Shown here piece by piece: positions 10,598-21,586 of a DNA stretch of 64,000 bases. Positions within the stretch are counted from its first letter, which is position 1; each line of letters begins with the position of its first letter. The DNA lies in assembly GCA_026225945.1 (NCBI GenBank), contig JAMJFZ010001816.1, forward strand, positions 2,797,501 through 2,861,500, in the 5' to 3' direction. The position numbers and the translations under genes were made by a program. Origin of the DNA: Cricetomys ansorgei (lineage: Eukaryota > Chordata > Mammalia > Rodentia > Nesomyidae). The notes under the pieces were generated by a model that searched no databases, was not told the origin of the DNA, and saw only the letters and a program-made list of their open reading frames with translations.

Positions 10598-10768
10598 AAA
10601 ACTACTGGGTATGCAAATGCCCTTAATCTCAGAACTTGGGAGGCAGAGGCAGGTGGATCTCTGAGTTCGAGCCCAGCCTGTTGTACAGAGTGAGCTCCAG
10701 GACAGCCGGAGCTAAATAGAGAGACCCTTTCTCAAAAAACCAAAAAACAAAAACCAGCACCCCCCAAA
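10598..10768 (+). repeat. B1 SINE
   Basis: TTGGGAGGCAGAGGCAGG, GGATCTCTGAGTTCGAGCCC, GAGTGAGCTCCAGGACAGCC and CCCTTTCTCAAAAAACC. One of the better-preserved plus-strand copies. Confidence 0.93.
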
Positions 10769-11384
10769 AAAGATAAAATTGACAAATAATTATATTCACG
10801 AGGTATGCAATTCAGTAGTTTAATAGGCAGTTTTCTCTTAAAAAAAAAATCCTTGAATTCTGGAGAGCTAATGTGCGGTGTGGTGACTGCAGATAATAGT
10901 ATTGTATGGTATCGAATGTTTGGTATCTGCTAAGAGAGTAGATCTTAACCTAGGTAAAATGAAAGACCGAAAAATTCAAAGGCTATTTTAAGTTGGGGAT
11001 TTGGATAGCTTACATGTATTTTCCCTTGGAAGATGAGAACACGCGGAGCAGGCACACATTGAGGACATGCTTGAGACGTTTGCTGTGATGAGGGTACCCT
11101 GGACAAAGGCTAGCTGACTTACCTCCTAGTGGACTGTGGGTCGAGTCACGTGACTAACAATGTGCCTATGTCCTCCCTCGTGGCTGGCTTGTTTTCCTTT
11201 CCTTTCTGTCTCTGCTGGGCTCAGCTACCCCATTATGTCTGCATGACTTTGTCCATTCTTAGTGTTTAAGGACCTCACTGTATAGATCTGTATAATGCCT
11301 TTCACTCACATTGTTGATTGCATATTATTCAAATTCCAGTAAAAACCATTCTTTCCCCATATTCTCATGTAGTCAATGATTATC
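10769..11384. other. No recognised feature
   Basis: Single-copy-looking sequence without a supported gene or repeat. Confidence 0.5.
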
Positions 11385-11467
11385 AATCTCTCTTCTATCA
11401 ATCATCTATCTATTTACCCATATATATCATCTGTCTATCATCTTTCTATCTATATCATCTTCCTATC

Positions 11468-11510
<43 letters not shown>

Positions 11511-11511
11511 A
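11385..11511. repeat. (TCTA)n microsatellite
   Basis: A pure TCTA core at 11468-11510 is preceded by a degenerate TCTA/TCATC zone. The Tyr/Leu/Ser frame across it is artefactual. Confidence 0.97.
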
Positions 11512-11584
11512 TTTGCTTCATTTGTGGGTAATTTCTGAATCTTCACCTTTGGAAAGGATGCTGTCATCCACAGTGCCATGAGGC

Positions 11585-11990
11585 ATGCCATCCCCCTGCC
11601 CCAGGAATTACTCTTCTGACAGCAGGCACCTGGGTCCCTCTGGGTGACATATTCCCGTGCTCTCAGCCATGGACTTGGCATGGGCTCAGGAGATGAGCAT
11701 ATGACCTAGGCACAGTAAGTTGTCATTTCCCCAGCCTTAAGGATGGATCCAGTGATGGACTTGTGATCCACACAGACCCAATGACATGCCGGGATCGTTG
11801 GGCTGAAGCTGTACTTTTGAGAGACTTACACTTTGTCCTCATAGAATTTTTTTCAAATAAGAAGGTATAAAAGTAATACTGGAAAACCGTCATGTCCTCA
11901 TGGGGTGTCTCAGAATGACCTCATAATGAACTCAGAATCGAGCCAAAAGACAGAAGCAATAGAAAACCAAACCATGCTGAGTTTTGGTAA
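11585..11990. repeat. Possible ancient mammalian interspersed repeat
   Basis: GGATCCAGTGATGGACTTGT, ATCCACACAGACCCAATGA and AATGAACTCAGAATCGAGCC recall a common mammal-wide repeat of the form 'ground for sale' of short conserved words (TGATGGGCATGTGACCC, GAATGAAGCC), but I cannot name the family. Confidence 0.3.
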
Positions 11991-12435
11991 GTTCGTCAGA
12001 ACTCTACTTCTGCCTGTTCTGCACCTGGTCGTTTCATTTGTTTAATCAGTACTGGACCACCCGATATGTGCACGTGAAAACACATATCCATAGACGCATG
12101 CAGATACACACACCATTCATTTTTATGTCTGTTTACATTAAGAGTATAGTTACCTACTGAGGGGGCCTGTTATTTTCTGTTTGTATGGGTTCTCAGGATA
12201 GAAAGGACCAACATGAACGGAGTGTGTATTGACTTGTATAAGCTCCATGATGCAGGCTTTGCATAGGTGTCAAGTCTTCTGTTTCAACGTTCAGTTTTTC
12301 ATGACACCAAACTGAAGAATGACATGAGCAAAACATTAAAACTCTTATGTGATTGATAAATGGAAGATTCAGGAATCAGTCTTTGTTTCCAAAGTTGAGG
12401 CTATATCACAACATACCTTTTTGTGGCTCTTTATA
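11991..12435. other. No recognised feature
   Basis: Single-copy-looking, moderately AT-rich. No supported gene. Confidence 0.5.
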
Positions 12436-12480
12436 TCTGTCTATCTATCGATCAATCAATCATCTATCTACTTATCTATA
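12436..12480. repeat. Degenerate TATC/AATC tetranucleotide run
   Basis: CTGTCTATCTATCGATCAAT continues into ATCTATCTACTTATC. Short and impure. Confidence 0.85.
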
Positions 12481-12539
12481 TTTTGTGGTATGTATTGTGT
12501 ATGTGATGTGTGTATGTGTTCACACTTGTGAATGTGCAG

Positions 12540-12662
12540 CTGTGTACTTGGGAAACCCAGATGTCAAGTGTCTTCCTCTCTTTCTCCACCTTATTGCCTT
12601 GAGACAGGGTCTTCCATTGAGCTGGAAGCTCGCTGTCTCAGCCAGCCCAGCTGTCCAGTGAA
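12540..12662 (-). repeat. B4/RSINE1-family SINE fragment
   Basis: The antisense B4 signature TTGCCTTGAGACAGGGTCTT is followed by GAGCTGGAAGCTCGCTGTC. The tRNA-like end is missing. Confidence 0.7.
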
Positions 12663-12693
12663 CAACAACCTCATCATCAGACAAATATGCAAA

Positions 12694-12776
12694 GGACTGG
12701 GGTGTAGCTCAGTGGTAGAGTCCTCTCTTAGTGTGTACAAGGTCCTGGGTTCAATCCCTAGTACTGAAAAAAAGAT
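12694..12776 (+). repeat. ID element, full length
   Basis: The best-preserved ID copy in the window. Pol III A box TAGCTCAGTGG at 12705-12715, B box GGTTCAATCCC at 12748-12758, then an A-rich tail. ID elements derive from BC1/tRNA-Ala. Several mismatches make independent activity unlikely. Confidence 0.92.
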
Positions 12777-13182
12777 TTTAAATTGAGGATTTGAATCTGC
12801 TAGACTACATTAAGAGTGTGTCACCCAGTCACACACACGTCTCCTGGAACATTTTAGCCAGGCAATCAGGCACATTGGCATCTGTTTGGTATACAGTAAA
12901 GCCACAGAAGCTGGACACTACAGAATATTCTTAGCTTTCCTTTTACCATGCTCCAAAGACAGCTTATCTTTCCTGTTCAGCCATAGGAAAGGAGCCAAGA
13001 GACTTGAGCTTCAAGCTGCTTTGGTTTTCAAGTGCTTGATGACAAGCACTCCCTTCCTCCATGACCAGAGCTGGGTGGATCACAGGCAAGTGGATTCTAT
13101 CTGAGAAGACACCTTGTCTGGAGGGTGACCGGTGGATTTCAGTTCCTGCTTGCTCTTTGGACTAAATGCCTTTGTACAGTAA
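12777..13182. other. No recognised feature
   Basis: Unique-looking. No supported gene. Confidence 0.5.
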
Positions 13183-13640
13183 AGAAAACGTGCCTGGGCT
13201 CTGCAATTTCTTCTGGGTCTTAGATACCATCCTGCCATCAGTAAGTTGTGTGACTTTGTCTCTGCTCAAAGTTTCCTTAACATGAAGAGTGAGTCCTGCT
13301 TCAGAAGCCAGGATTCCTGGCTTAGCTTCTGCCGTAGTCACAATGTGATCTTGAGTAAATCTCTTATTGTCTGGTTTGGAAACTGGAGGTTTTTTCCTAA
13401 GTCGCTTCTTCTGGATTGAAAAGGCTCGGCTGCTAATAGGCTTCAGAAAGCCTCCAATACAGGATCTTTAGGCTTCACAGTGTGGATTGCTTTTAACAGT
13501 CTGCCTCCATCTTTCCCCACTTATTGAAACTCAGTCAATTAGTCAATTTCTCTGCTTTTTCATTTTGCTCTATTTGTCAAATGGAGATAATAAGAGATGC
13601 CTTAGAGGGATCCGGGAGCATAAACTAATTAATGGTCATG
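13183..13640 (+). repeat. Cluster of MIR-like remnants
   Basis: Three weak MIR-like matches in a row: TAAGTTGTGTGACTTTG at about 13243, GATCTTGAGTAAATCTC at about 13348, and TTGTCAAATGGAGATAATAA at 13574. These correspond to the MIR core and its 'TGTAAAATGGGGATAATAA' part. Boundaries are uncertain. Confidence 0.55.
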
Positions 13641-13740
13641 AAGTCCCAGTGGCCGTGTGCCCGCTAAGTGGTCATGATTCTAAACAGATTTTGTGGCCTC
13701 TTGGCCGCTATTTCCTGAACATCAGACAGCATCATTTATT

Positions 13741-13793
13741 ACTCTTTTCTTTTTTTCTGTTTTCTTTCTTTCTTTCTTTCTTTCTTTCTCTTT

Positions 13794-13863
<70 letters not shown>

Positions 13864-13871
13864 TTCCTTCC

Positions 13872-13909
<38 letters not shown>

Positions 13910-13979
13910 TTCCTTCCTTCCTTCCTTCTTCCTTCCTTCCTCCCTTCCTCCTTCCTTCCCTTTTCTCTCTCTCTCTTTC
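13741..13979. repeat. CTTT/CCTT/CT pyrimidine tract
   Basis: About 240 bp of nearly pure pyrimidine: CTTT repeats, then CCTT, then CT, then CCTT and CCCTT, then CT. The opposing Phe/Leu/Ser and Lys/Glu/Arg frames (174, 151, 122 and 84 codons) are its translations. Confidence 0.97.
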
Positions 13980-14424
13980 ATCAGACAGAACATCCAGAGT
14001 CAATGGGATGATGCATATAAGCAGCAAGGTCCACTGGCTAGCAAGTGGCTGGAGATCGAAACAAAGTGTTAGGGGAGGAAGCAACTGCACCGGAGAGGAC
14101 TTCTCTGGAATGGAGATCTTGGAGTGCAGATCTCCTGGATGTTGGTAGGATTAGGCAGTGGCAGAAGTTTAGCCCAAGGCTGCCGGAGGCATGCTCTGGC
14201 TTTGTGCATGTTTCAGTCTTCCTATGTAGAGGTCCCTGTCCTCTCTTCTAACACACGAGAAGGCAAGGTCACAGCCAGCAACAAGGCACAACACACTTCT
14301 GTCAGTGTTCTTGTTAGGGTGCCTGGAGATCCCAACCAGCTCATTAAAAATACTGACTTACTATGCTGCTTCTTAATGTAAGTTGTGCTCCAGGTATTTT
14401 GATATCCAGACACTAGAGAACAAA
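13980..14424. other. No recognised feature
   Basis: Unique-looking, several short frames without domains. Confidence 0.5.
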
Positions 14425-14727
14425 ACAGAACATATGGGGAGGTGGAGCACTTGCTGCTCAAGTGTGGGACCTGGGTTCAAATTCCCAGTCTCTATGAACT
14501 AAAAGCTGGGTATGGCCTCACACGCGCCTGCAACCCCAGCATTGGAGGGCAGGAGCAGGTAGAAGAAGATCCTGGGAGCTTGGTGGTTGAACATTCACTG
14601 GCTTTGGGTTCAGCAAGAGACCCTGTCTCAGGAGAATTAAATGGAGGGTAATAGAGCGGGCTACTTCCTCTGCTTTCTGTATGTGTGAGGTAGGGTGTAT
14701 ACCCCCTTCTCCAACATAAAGAAAACA
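14425..14727 (+). repeat. B4/RSINE1-family SINE
   Basis: ID/B2-like head GGTGGAGCACTTGCTGCTC, GACCTGGGTTCAAATTCCC, then a B1-like part GCAACCCCAGCATTGGAGG and AGCAAGAGACCCTGTCTC, and the RSINE1-type 3' end. A fused tRNA/7SL composite. Confidence 0.85.
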
Positions 14728-16189
14728 TAAACATGAGCTAATGACCATGTCCAGGTTTGGATTCTTTTTTGCAGCCTTCTTAGATCTTTTCAGTGGAAAT
14801 TAATTCCTTCCTAATATGTCTGTGGACTAATATCTTTCTAGATTACCATACATTAGACACACAGAAACTTCCAGACTCTCTAATGAAGGCCACCCAGTTG
14901 TTTTCTGAGCAGGAGCTTCTGGCTAGGGTTAGGGTGTCCCAGGCAGAATGACTCACCCTCTACCCATCTTGAGGAAGGTGTAGAATACAGGGGTTCTCAT
15001 GTGCCACGTGTTCCTCCATGGTGGCCAGATTCTCACCCCTACAATCTTGGTACCGCCTCTGTGTAATACAATTGTGGCAGCTTCTCCAGCAGCGGTTTGT
15101 GCAGAGGCTGGAGGTCAGGAAGCAGAGGGAGTGGAGTTCCTATGGTTCTCACCCTTCTGGGCTGCCCGGTGCCCTCTGCATCTTCTTGGGAAATCCTTCC
15201 GTGTGGTCCACACCTAACTCTCACTTAGGCATGCTGTCTTTGAAGGTCACTGTCTACTTCAGGAAGCCTCTAGAAACAGGTCCTGCTGGTAAGCCAGTGT
15301 TTCCCAGAACCCAAGACTGGGTGCCGACTCCCTGGCCTCCCCAGATGTGCTCTGTAGGGAGCATTCAGTTTAAACTCCTCCAAGGTGAAAACATCCAGCA
15401 TTCACCTGCAAGCTCCTTAACACTTCCAGCACACAAAGTTTTCAATAGCTACTCAGAAAACTGAATTGTATTACATTATACGAAAAAAGAATATGGAGAA
15501 TTTCAAGATATATTTTTTTATCCTTATGCATTTATTATCCAGGCAAATACTACTGTAGTTTCTTGATTTAGAACTCTCGATGAACCCAGAGTTTTCCTCT
15601 TGACATAAAGGCATGAGATTAACTTATTTTCTAATTTAGTTAAGCCACCAGCGAAAGCAGATGGCAGTGACAAAGGGGGGAAAAAAGAAATAAAATTAAT
15701 TTTCTTTGGAACAGGGGAGGGCTAAGTCCATTTAGAGTGGAAGGTGAAGAATAACATGGCAGAATAACAGACCAATATGCTGTGTGAGCCGAGGCTTGGA
15801 CAAATTCTATTTGTTCTCTCCCCGGGGATGGGTCTTCTCTTCGAGTCCCTTGCTGGAGAGCAGCTGAAGCCCTTGGCTGCCTTATCTCACCAAGAAGACT
15901 AAGTGCAGTCAACAGTGATCTGTCTTCTGATTTGGTTGCACTTTGGCTAATGATGTAATTGTCCGCAGACCCTCTGCTGCAGTTCTTACAGTATAATTTG
16001 CTAAGGCGTATTTACCATTGCACTCCATATATCCAGACAGTAGAGGCACAAGACTGTATTTTCATGCTGTTTACGGATGAAGGGAAGGTGTACTGACCCC
16101 CGACTCATGTGTCTTCATCCTAAAGTGGGAAGACATATGGAACCAAAGAGGTGAAGCATTCTAGATCTGTCTTTGCTTCAAGCAGTTGC
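14728..16189. other. Long repeat-poor stretch
   Basis: About 1.5 kb with no SINE, LINE or microsatellite I recognise. The plus frame 15018-15464 (148 codons) is the longest frame not made of simple repeat, but it has no recognised domain and overlaps an open frame on the opposite strand. 15640-16020 has an AT-rich, enhancer-like look; that is impression only. Confidence 0.5.
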
Positions 16190-16335
16190 CACAGCACGTG
16201 TGGTGGCACGCGACTGTAATCCCAGTACTCAGGAGGCGGAGGCGGGGCTGTCAGGAGGTCAAGACCATCCTCAGCTACGAAGTCTGCTTGGGCTCCATGG
16301 GACACTGAAAACAATGTCTGAAAGGAAGAAGAAGC
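16190..16335 (+). repeat. B1 SINE
   Basis: ACGTGTGGTGGCACGCGACT head, GTAATCCCAGTACTCAGGAG, AGGTCAAGACCATCCTCAGC and a weak 3' end, with an AAG-rich tail. CpGs are retained in the head. Confidence 0.88.
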
Positions 16336-16384
16336 TGTCATATGCATCTCTCAGCTCACAAATGAAAATGTAGCGGCTGGGGGG

Positions 16385-16492
16385 TTGAGGTCATATAGCA
16401 AGACAGGTCTGACTGACAGCTCAGGGTGATCTTAAATTGTCCATCTTCTTGTCTCAGCCTCCAAAGTGCTGGGCCGTCCCATCCTGCTAGAC
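16385..16492 (-). repeat. B1 SINE, old
   Basis: TGAGGTCATATAGCAAGACA, CTTGTCTCAGCCTCC and AAAGTGCTGGGCC in antisense order. Confidence 0.6.
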
Positions 16493-17179
16493 GTCATCGT
16501 TTACGCTTCCACCTGTATTTTGCTTCATTCTGTGTATCAAATGCATTCGATTGAATGAAATTTGTAATAATTCCACCCAGCCTGGGCTGATGATTGTGGT
16601 ACCCTCCATAAGAGGTGTTGGGCTCTTTCTATGCTAGAGCCCGTGTGAACACTCCTAAAGAGTTTGGCTTGGTATAGGAGAGAATTTCTTAGAATGATTG
16701 AATCCAAAATATGAGATACCAACTCCTCATGATTACTGTTGTATCAGGAAGGAATGCTTCATGTTGCAAGTGTGCCGACTAACTGCATTGAGCAATAAAG
16801 ACAATTATCTCCCCTAAGGGTGGATGAGCAGATGGTCAACAATGTCCTTAGAGTCCAAGACTCTTGACTTTCTGCTCCGTCACCCTCAGAGTATCAGCAT
16901 GCAGACTTACTGTCTCAAGGTGGCTGTTTTGTTTCTAGGCAACTGCAAGGGAAATGGGTCAGAACTAGTGACCTTCTTTTATTTATTTATTTTTCTTTGT
17001 GAAGAAAATGCATTGGTTTGGAAGTTCTTTACTCCTCCTGTTCAGCCTGGAGATGTCTACCTGTTTTCTTTCAGTCATATTGTTATGCTTGTCTAAAGGG
17101 GATGAGGAAAATGCTTATATAGCTTTTTAATCTCTCAGACAAGAATTGACAAAAATAATAAGTCAACCAGGGTTCAGGA
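16493..17179. other. No recognised feature
   Basis: Unique-looking. A short ATTT run lies near 16978-16996. An AATAAA at 16794 has no associated gene model. Confidence 0.5.
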
Positions 17180-17186
17180 ATATATA

Positions 17187-17236
<50 letters not shown>
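17180..17236. repeat. (AT)n microsatellite
   Basis: Nearly pure alternating AT with one TGTGTGC interruption near the left end. Confidence 0.97.
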
Positions 17237-17238
<2 letters not shown>

Positions 17239-17419
17239 CATCCACTCTCAGTGTTATTCTGTATCAGTGTTCACTTTTGTTTCATGGGTTTCTTTGGGTA
17301 GAAGTCAAGAGAATTCATTGGCTGTGGCAAATGCAGCCATGTTGAGAGGAACATGTAAAAGTATAGTCTAAATAAGCCAGTTGACATCATAATATTAATG
17401 GGAATGGGTTCTTTGAGGG

Positions 17420-17665
17420 AGAAAGTAGACTAGAGTGGTTAAGATCATGTCCTTTTGGAGCCGGGTTGTTTTAGGTTTAAGTTCTGGTGCTGTCATTTCC
17501 TAACCATGTAACTTCAGCAAGGTGCATAATAAGTCCTCTATGTCTATTTCCTCATGAGTTAATGAGGATAATAATACCTTATCCATTGAGTTGTTGTGAA
17601 GAGTTATGTTTCGAAGTCCACGAGCTTAGTCTCTGGCTCATAGTAAGTGTTCAGTGTTATTGTCA
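17420..17665 (+). repeat. MIR SINE, near full length
   Basis: TAGAGTGGTTAAGATCATGT, GGAGCCGGGTTG, CCTCATGAGTTAATGAGGAT, GTTGTTGTGAAGAGTTATG and CTCATAGTAAGTGTTCAGTG follow MIR in order. The clearest mammal-wide SINE in the window. Confidence 0.93.
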
Positions 17666-17668
17666 TTG

Positions 17669-17722
17669 TCAGCATCATCATCACCTTCATCAGCACCTTC
17701 ATCAGCACCATCATCATTCTCA
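17669..17722. repeat. CAT/CACCTT minisatellite-like run
   Basis: CATCATCATCACC, then a 15-bp unit CTTCATCAGCACC repeated about twice, then CATCATCATT. It abuts the 3' end of the MIR. Confidence 0.85.
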
Positions 17723-17884
17723 CTACGCTCATGCCACAGTCATCATCAAAATGGGAGATGTTTCCATGCAGACCTCAGGAATTGTGTAACAGTGAAAAGG
17801 ACCAGCAGAGGCTGAGATTCGAGAATAGGAAAACATGGGAAGGAGTTAGGCGACATATGCTCCTCTTTGGGCCAGTGGGTGTTC

Positions 17885-18592
17885 TTTCTATTTTTGCAAT
17901 AGATATCATGACCGAAAGCAACATGGGGAGGAAAGGGTTTATTTCAGGTCACAACTTACAGACTGTCATGAAAGGAATTCAGGGTAGGAATTCAAGGCAC
18001 GGACCTGGTGGCAGGAACTGAAGCAAAGGCCGTGGAAGACTACCACTTACTGGCTTGCTCTCCGTGGTCCATTCAGCCTGCTTTTCTATATAGCCTAGGA
18101 CCACCTGCTCAGGGATAAAGATCCTCACAGTGGGCTAGGCCCTCCTACATCCATCAGTAGTCGGGAAAATGCTCCACAGGCTTGCCGACTACAGTCCAAT
18201 CTTTATCTATTTAAATGAAAATATAACCACATCATTTTCTCCCCTCCCCTTTGGTTCCTCTCAGATTCATCGGCTCTTTTAAATTGTCATTATTACAAAC
18301 ACACACACACACACACACCCTTTAAATACAAGCTATTGAGTATATTCAGTGATGCTTGAATGTATGTATGTATTTGATATGTATGTGATATCAGTACTGA
18401 CCGTTTGGTACTGGAAAACCAGTTAGGGAACTCATCTCTGAGGAAGACTAGTTCTCCTGGTCTCGGTGTTCATTAGTTGCCCTATAGACAAATCTGATTG
18501 AGGCCCCCCCTTTTTTTTTTCTTATTGAGGTTCTCTCTTCTCAAATGAATCTAGCTTGTATTGAATTAACAGAAAACTAACTAGCATGCGAA
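17885..18592 (-). mobile_element. Rodent non-autonomous DNA element (URR1/RCHARR1-like), split
   Basis: Reverse complement of the element at 27618-28030. Left part 17885-18223 contains GGGGAGGAAAGGGTTTATTT, GCAGGAACTGAAGCAAAGGC and ACAGTGGGCTAGGCCCTCC. The right part 18487-18592 contains TTGAGGTTCTCTCTTCTC and AACAGAAAACTAACTAGC. The two are separated by an L1 fragment. I assign hAT-Charlie relatives from memory. Confidence 0.75.
18224..18486 (-). mobile_element. Rodent L1 3' UTR fragment
   Basis: CTCCCCTCCCCTTTGGTTCC is the antisense polypurine tract, and TTTGGTACTGGAAAACCAGT and CTGAGGAAGACTAGTTCTCC match Lx-type L1 3' UTR. It includes (CA)n at 18298-18319. It interrupts the DNA element and is therefore the later insertion. 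Confidence 0.7.
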
Positions 18593-19239
18593 GCTAGCTA
18601 GCACAGTGGGCTACCTCAATTAAAGAGACTACCATTCCTATTTAATAGTATGAATGACTCATACATAAGTGGAGATGTATTTCTTAACTTGTGCTTTAAA
18701 CATGTCTCCTGGAAGGAGCATATTGATCCTAGGGTAAGGAGACAGAATGGGAGAGGGGAGAAATGCTAGACATAATTTTCTGGGGCAGGGGGAAGAATGG
18801 GTAGGATTCTTATGGCTGTGAGTCTCATGGTAAGAGTCCCATAGAGCTATCAGATCCATCAGATCCATTCACTCTAAGAGCCCACAGAGCACTAGCGTCT
18901 CACTTTGATCTTCCCTGACCTGCTTTGATTGAGTATGTGGTGTGGTGTGTATAGGTGTGCGTGTTCTGTGAGTCACTGGGGATGCCCATTAGCAGTCCTC
19001 ATTTATGTATCAGTAACTGTAGGGTGGGTGGGCATTTGGGTTCACTGGCTTGTGTGAACCTTAGTCCATCAGGGACTTGGGATTTCAGATCCCATAGAGA
19101 TGCAAAACAAAAATGTCACTTCTTTAGACTGAACAACAGCTAACTACCAAATAGATGCCATTCATTATATGGCTAGCTGTCAGTTATATGGATTCTTCTA
19201 TCCCTAGGGAAGATGTCACATGATGGTGACATTCAACAC
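18593..19239. other. No recognised feature
   Basis: Unique-looking. No supported gene. Confidence 0.5.
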
Positions 19240-19362
19240 ATAGGCCAGATGCTGTTAGTGATGCTAGCTGCTCAAGCAACAGAACAATCCAGGAGGTAGG
19301 CTACAGTGGCCAATCCCATTTCACAGAAGAGGGAACTGAGGGCAAGCATCTTATAGATTCAT
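19240..19362 (-). repeat. MIR fragment
   Basis: AATCCCATTTCACAGAAGAG and GGAACTGAGGGCAAGCATCT correspond to antisense MIR (CCCATTTTACAGATGAGGAAACTGAGG region). Confidence 0.65.
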
Positions 19363-19627
19363 AACGACGGCTGCTTTTGGAAAGAAGTAGCTTGTTCTAA
19401 ACATGTGCATCTGGATTCTGCTAAGACCTATGATTTCAGAAAGGCTAGGGCAGTCGATTTCCTGGAGTTGTTCTAATAGAATACTTCATTCTATTTTTTT
19501 TTCTTGTGAAGAAATAGAGTTGAATGAAGCGCTAATTTAAACCTTTTGACCTAAGATGGAGATGCTGGGGTAAAAAGGCGAGCCACACCCAGACTTTTTT
19601 CCTGAGGCATGTTAGCTGACAGTTTGT
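19363..19627. other. No recognised feature
   Basis: Under 300 bp, unique-looking, with a T-run near 19495. Confidence 0.5.
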
Positions 19628-19765
19628 GCAAGACTTCTCTTTGCTGTGACCAAATATACAGCAGAAAGTGACTGACAGGTGGATCCACTTATCCTAAAGC
19701 TTTAAGGGGTCAGTTCAGATATGATGGAGAGGTTTTAACTGAGAGGAGATTATTGGGAAGAAGGC
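19628..19765 (-). mobile_element. Terminal fragment of a rodent DNA element
   Basis: TTCTCTTTGCTGTGACCAAA and AGAAAGTGACTGACAGG resemble the terminus shared by the URR1/RCHARR1-like elements elsewhere in the window (TTGCTGTGA motif). The remainder is too diverged to place. Confidence 0.45.
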
Positions 19766-20104
19766 TCTAAACACGGAGTTTGAGCTTGCGAAGGATAAGT
19801 AGATGATGGTTGGACAGGAAATTCTCAGCACTGGCCAAACTAAGGAAGCACAAATATAATGATAGGCTTCTGACTGGGAGCCCGTCAGCCCGGATGGGCT
19901 ACTGAGCAGGCGGGTAGGGGTACAGAGTGAAAAAGACCTTAAATGGCAGTCAAGGAGCATGGATTCTAGTCAGTGAGTGATGGGGAGCCTGTAAAATAAA
20001 TTCCGAGTAAAAATCACGGCCCGTGGGAAAACGATTTTAATTCCAATTGTATGCGGTTCTGTGTAAACTCAACTGGGGCTACTTTTCTAACATGTAAATT
20101 TTGG
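19766..20104. other. No recognised feature
   Basis: Unique-looking. No supported gene. Confidence 0.5.
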
Positions 20105-20330
20105 GGGTGTCTGGAGAGATGGTTTAGCAGTTAAGAACACTTGCTGCTTTTGCAGAGGGCCTAGGTTCAAATTCCCAGCGTTTACACAGTGGCTCGTGAC
20201 TATTTATAACTGCAGTTCCAGGGGATCCAGTGCCCTCTTCTGACTACCTCAGGAACCAGACCTGAGTGTGGTGCACAGACAAATATACAGACAGAACACT
20301 CATACACAGAAAGTAAATTAAACATTTTCT
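20105..20330 (+). repeat. B3A/B2-family SINE
   Basis: TCTGGAGAGATGGTTTAGCA head, TAGGTTCAAATTCCCAGCG B-box region, GCAGTTCCAGGGGATCCAG and TGGTGCACAGACAAATATAC. Full length. Confidence 0.93.
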
Positions 20331-20365
20331 ATTATTTAAAATTTTGTGTATGTCTGAGACACACA

Positions 20366-20399
20366 GAGATAGATGATAGATAGATAGATAGATAGATAG

Positions 20400-20441
<42 letters not shown>

Positions 20442-20442
20442 G
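20366..20442. repeat. (GATA)n microsatellite
   Basis: About 77 bp of GATA with one GAGATA break near 20400. It lies between two oppositely oriented B3A elements, at the tail end of both. Confidence 0.97.
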
Positions 20443-20608
20443 ATATGCATGTGTGTGTGGGAGCCCAAGGAAGCCAGAGGAATTAGCTCTTTCCCCTGAG
20501 CTGGAGTTACAAGCAGCTGTGAGCTGCCCAGTGTGGATCTCAGAACCAAATCCGGGTCCTCTGCAGGAACATTATATAGCGCTAACCCCTGAGACAGCTC
20601 CCCAGCCT
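20443..20608 (-). repeat. B3A/B2-family SINE
   Basis: CCTGAGCTGGAGTTACAAGC, CCAAATCCGGGTCCTCTGC and GACAGCTCCCCAGCC in antisense order. Confidence 0.92.
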
Positions 20609-21245
20609 AACTGAGTCTATTTTTAACTGCCAGACAGCGCAGGTGGTACAAGGTGCTCCGATCCTCACTATCTTCTTGACCCTCACTTGAGCCCAAGAAA
20701 TCACTTTTCTTCCTAAGCTGTAGAAGAAGTCTCAATGATAACCATCACCTGTTCTCTGATGCTAATTGTGTATCCAGCAACAGTGATGGGACATCACACT
20801 GGACAGTTAGGCGAAGTCCTTCCCACCCAGAGCTTATACTGAATGAGCAATGTATGCAAGACACCCAAACAATTAAAAGCACACATCTGGGTGGTACTAA
20901 GTACTACAAAGAGACAGTTAGTGAAGAGGTGGCTTTCTGGGATGCTGAAGTTTGAATAGAGACATAAATGGCTCCAACTAGGGAGCGGGTACAGTCGTGC
21001 TGGACACTGGGAGAACATTTCAAGCAGAAGGAGCAGGAAGAGTGAAGATGCTGAACAAGAGAACAAAAGGCCAGTGAAGACGGTGCCCAGGGCACATGGA
21101 GCAGGCTGGTGGCTGTTGCATGGAACTGGTACTTCTGTTTTTGACTTCCAGGTCAAGATGGGTCATTTGAAAAACATGTAGAGCAACAGCTGTTGTGAGC
21201 ACAGCTTTAGGGGAAATCATCATCCAATCCCCAGCCTTAATTCAC
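20609..21245. other. No recognised feature
   Basis: Unique-looking. The minus frame 20794-21156 (120 codons) has no recognised domain. Confidence 0.5.
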
Positions 21246-21480
21246 TGGGAGTCTGGAGAAATGGCTCAGTGGTAAAGAGCATTTGTTCTCACACAGGACC
21301 TGGGTTGGGTTCCTGGTACCTATGTGATGGTTTACAACCATCCACAACTCCAGTTCCATGGGAGCCAATCCCGTCTTCTGAACCTCCATGGGCATAAGGC
21401 ACACACATGATTCATGTACATACTATGTAGGCAAACCACTGGAACATATAAAATAAATACATCTTCAAAAAAAAAAAAAC
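21246..21480 (+). repeat. B3A/B2-family SINE
   Basis: GGAGAAATGGCTCAGTGG, GACCTGGGTTGGGTTCCTGG, ACTCCAGTTCCATGGGAGCC and AATAAATACATCTTC plus A-tail. Confidence 0.92.
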
Positions 21481-21586
21481 CTTAGTTCACTGTATTCTTT
21501 TTATTTTCAGAGTCTTGCTACATAGCCCAGCCTTAAAAAAGAAAGTCATTTCTCAAAACCTTAATATCTGTTACCTGTATCTATCA

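Noticed and set aside
12694..12776. Possible tRNA gene (good A and B boxes)
   Set aside because: It is an ID SINE. There is no cloverleaf closing, and it has the ID tail and the usual ID anticodon-loop degeneration.
13487..14148. Plus frames of 174 and 151 codons, and minus frames of 122 and 84 codons
   Set aside because: Both strands are open because the pyrimidine tract contains no stop words, so no gene is implied.
15018..15464. 148-codon plus frame free of simple repeat
   Set aside because: No recognised domain, no promoter, splice or polyadenylation context, and an overlapping opposite-strand frame. A few frames of this size are expected in 64 kb of GC-moderate DNA. A transcript or homologue would change this.
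11385..20442. Possible CRISPR-like or regularly spaced arrays at TCTA and GATA runs
   Set aside because: They are plain tetranucleotide microsatellites with no spacers. The host is a eukaryote.
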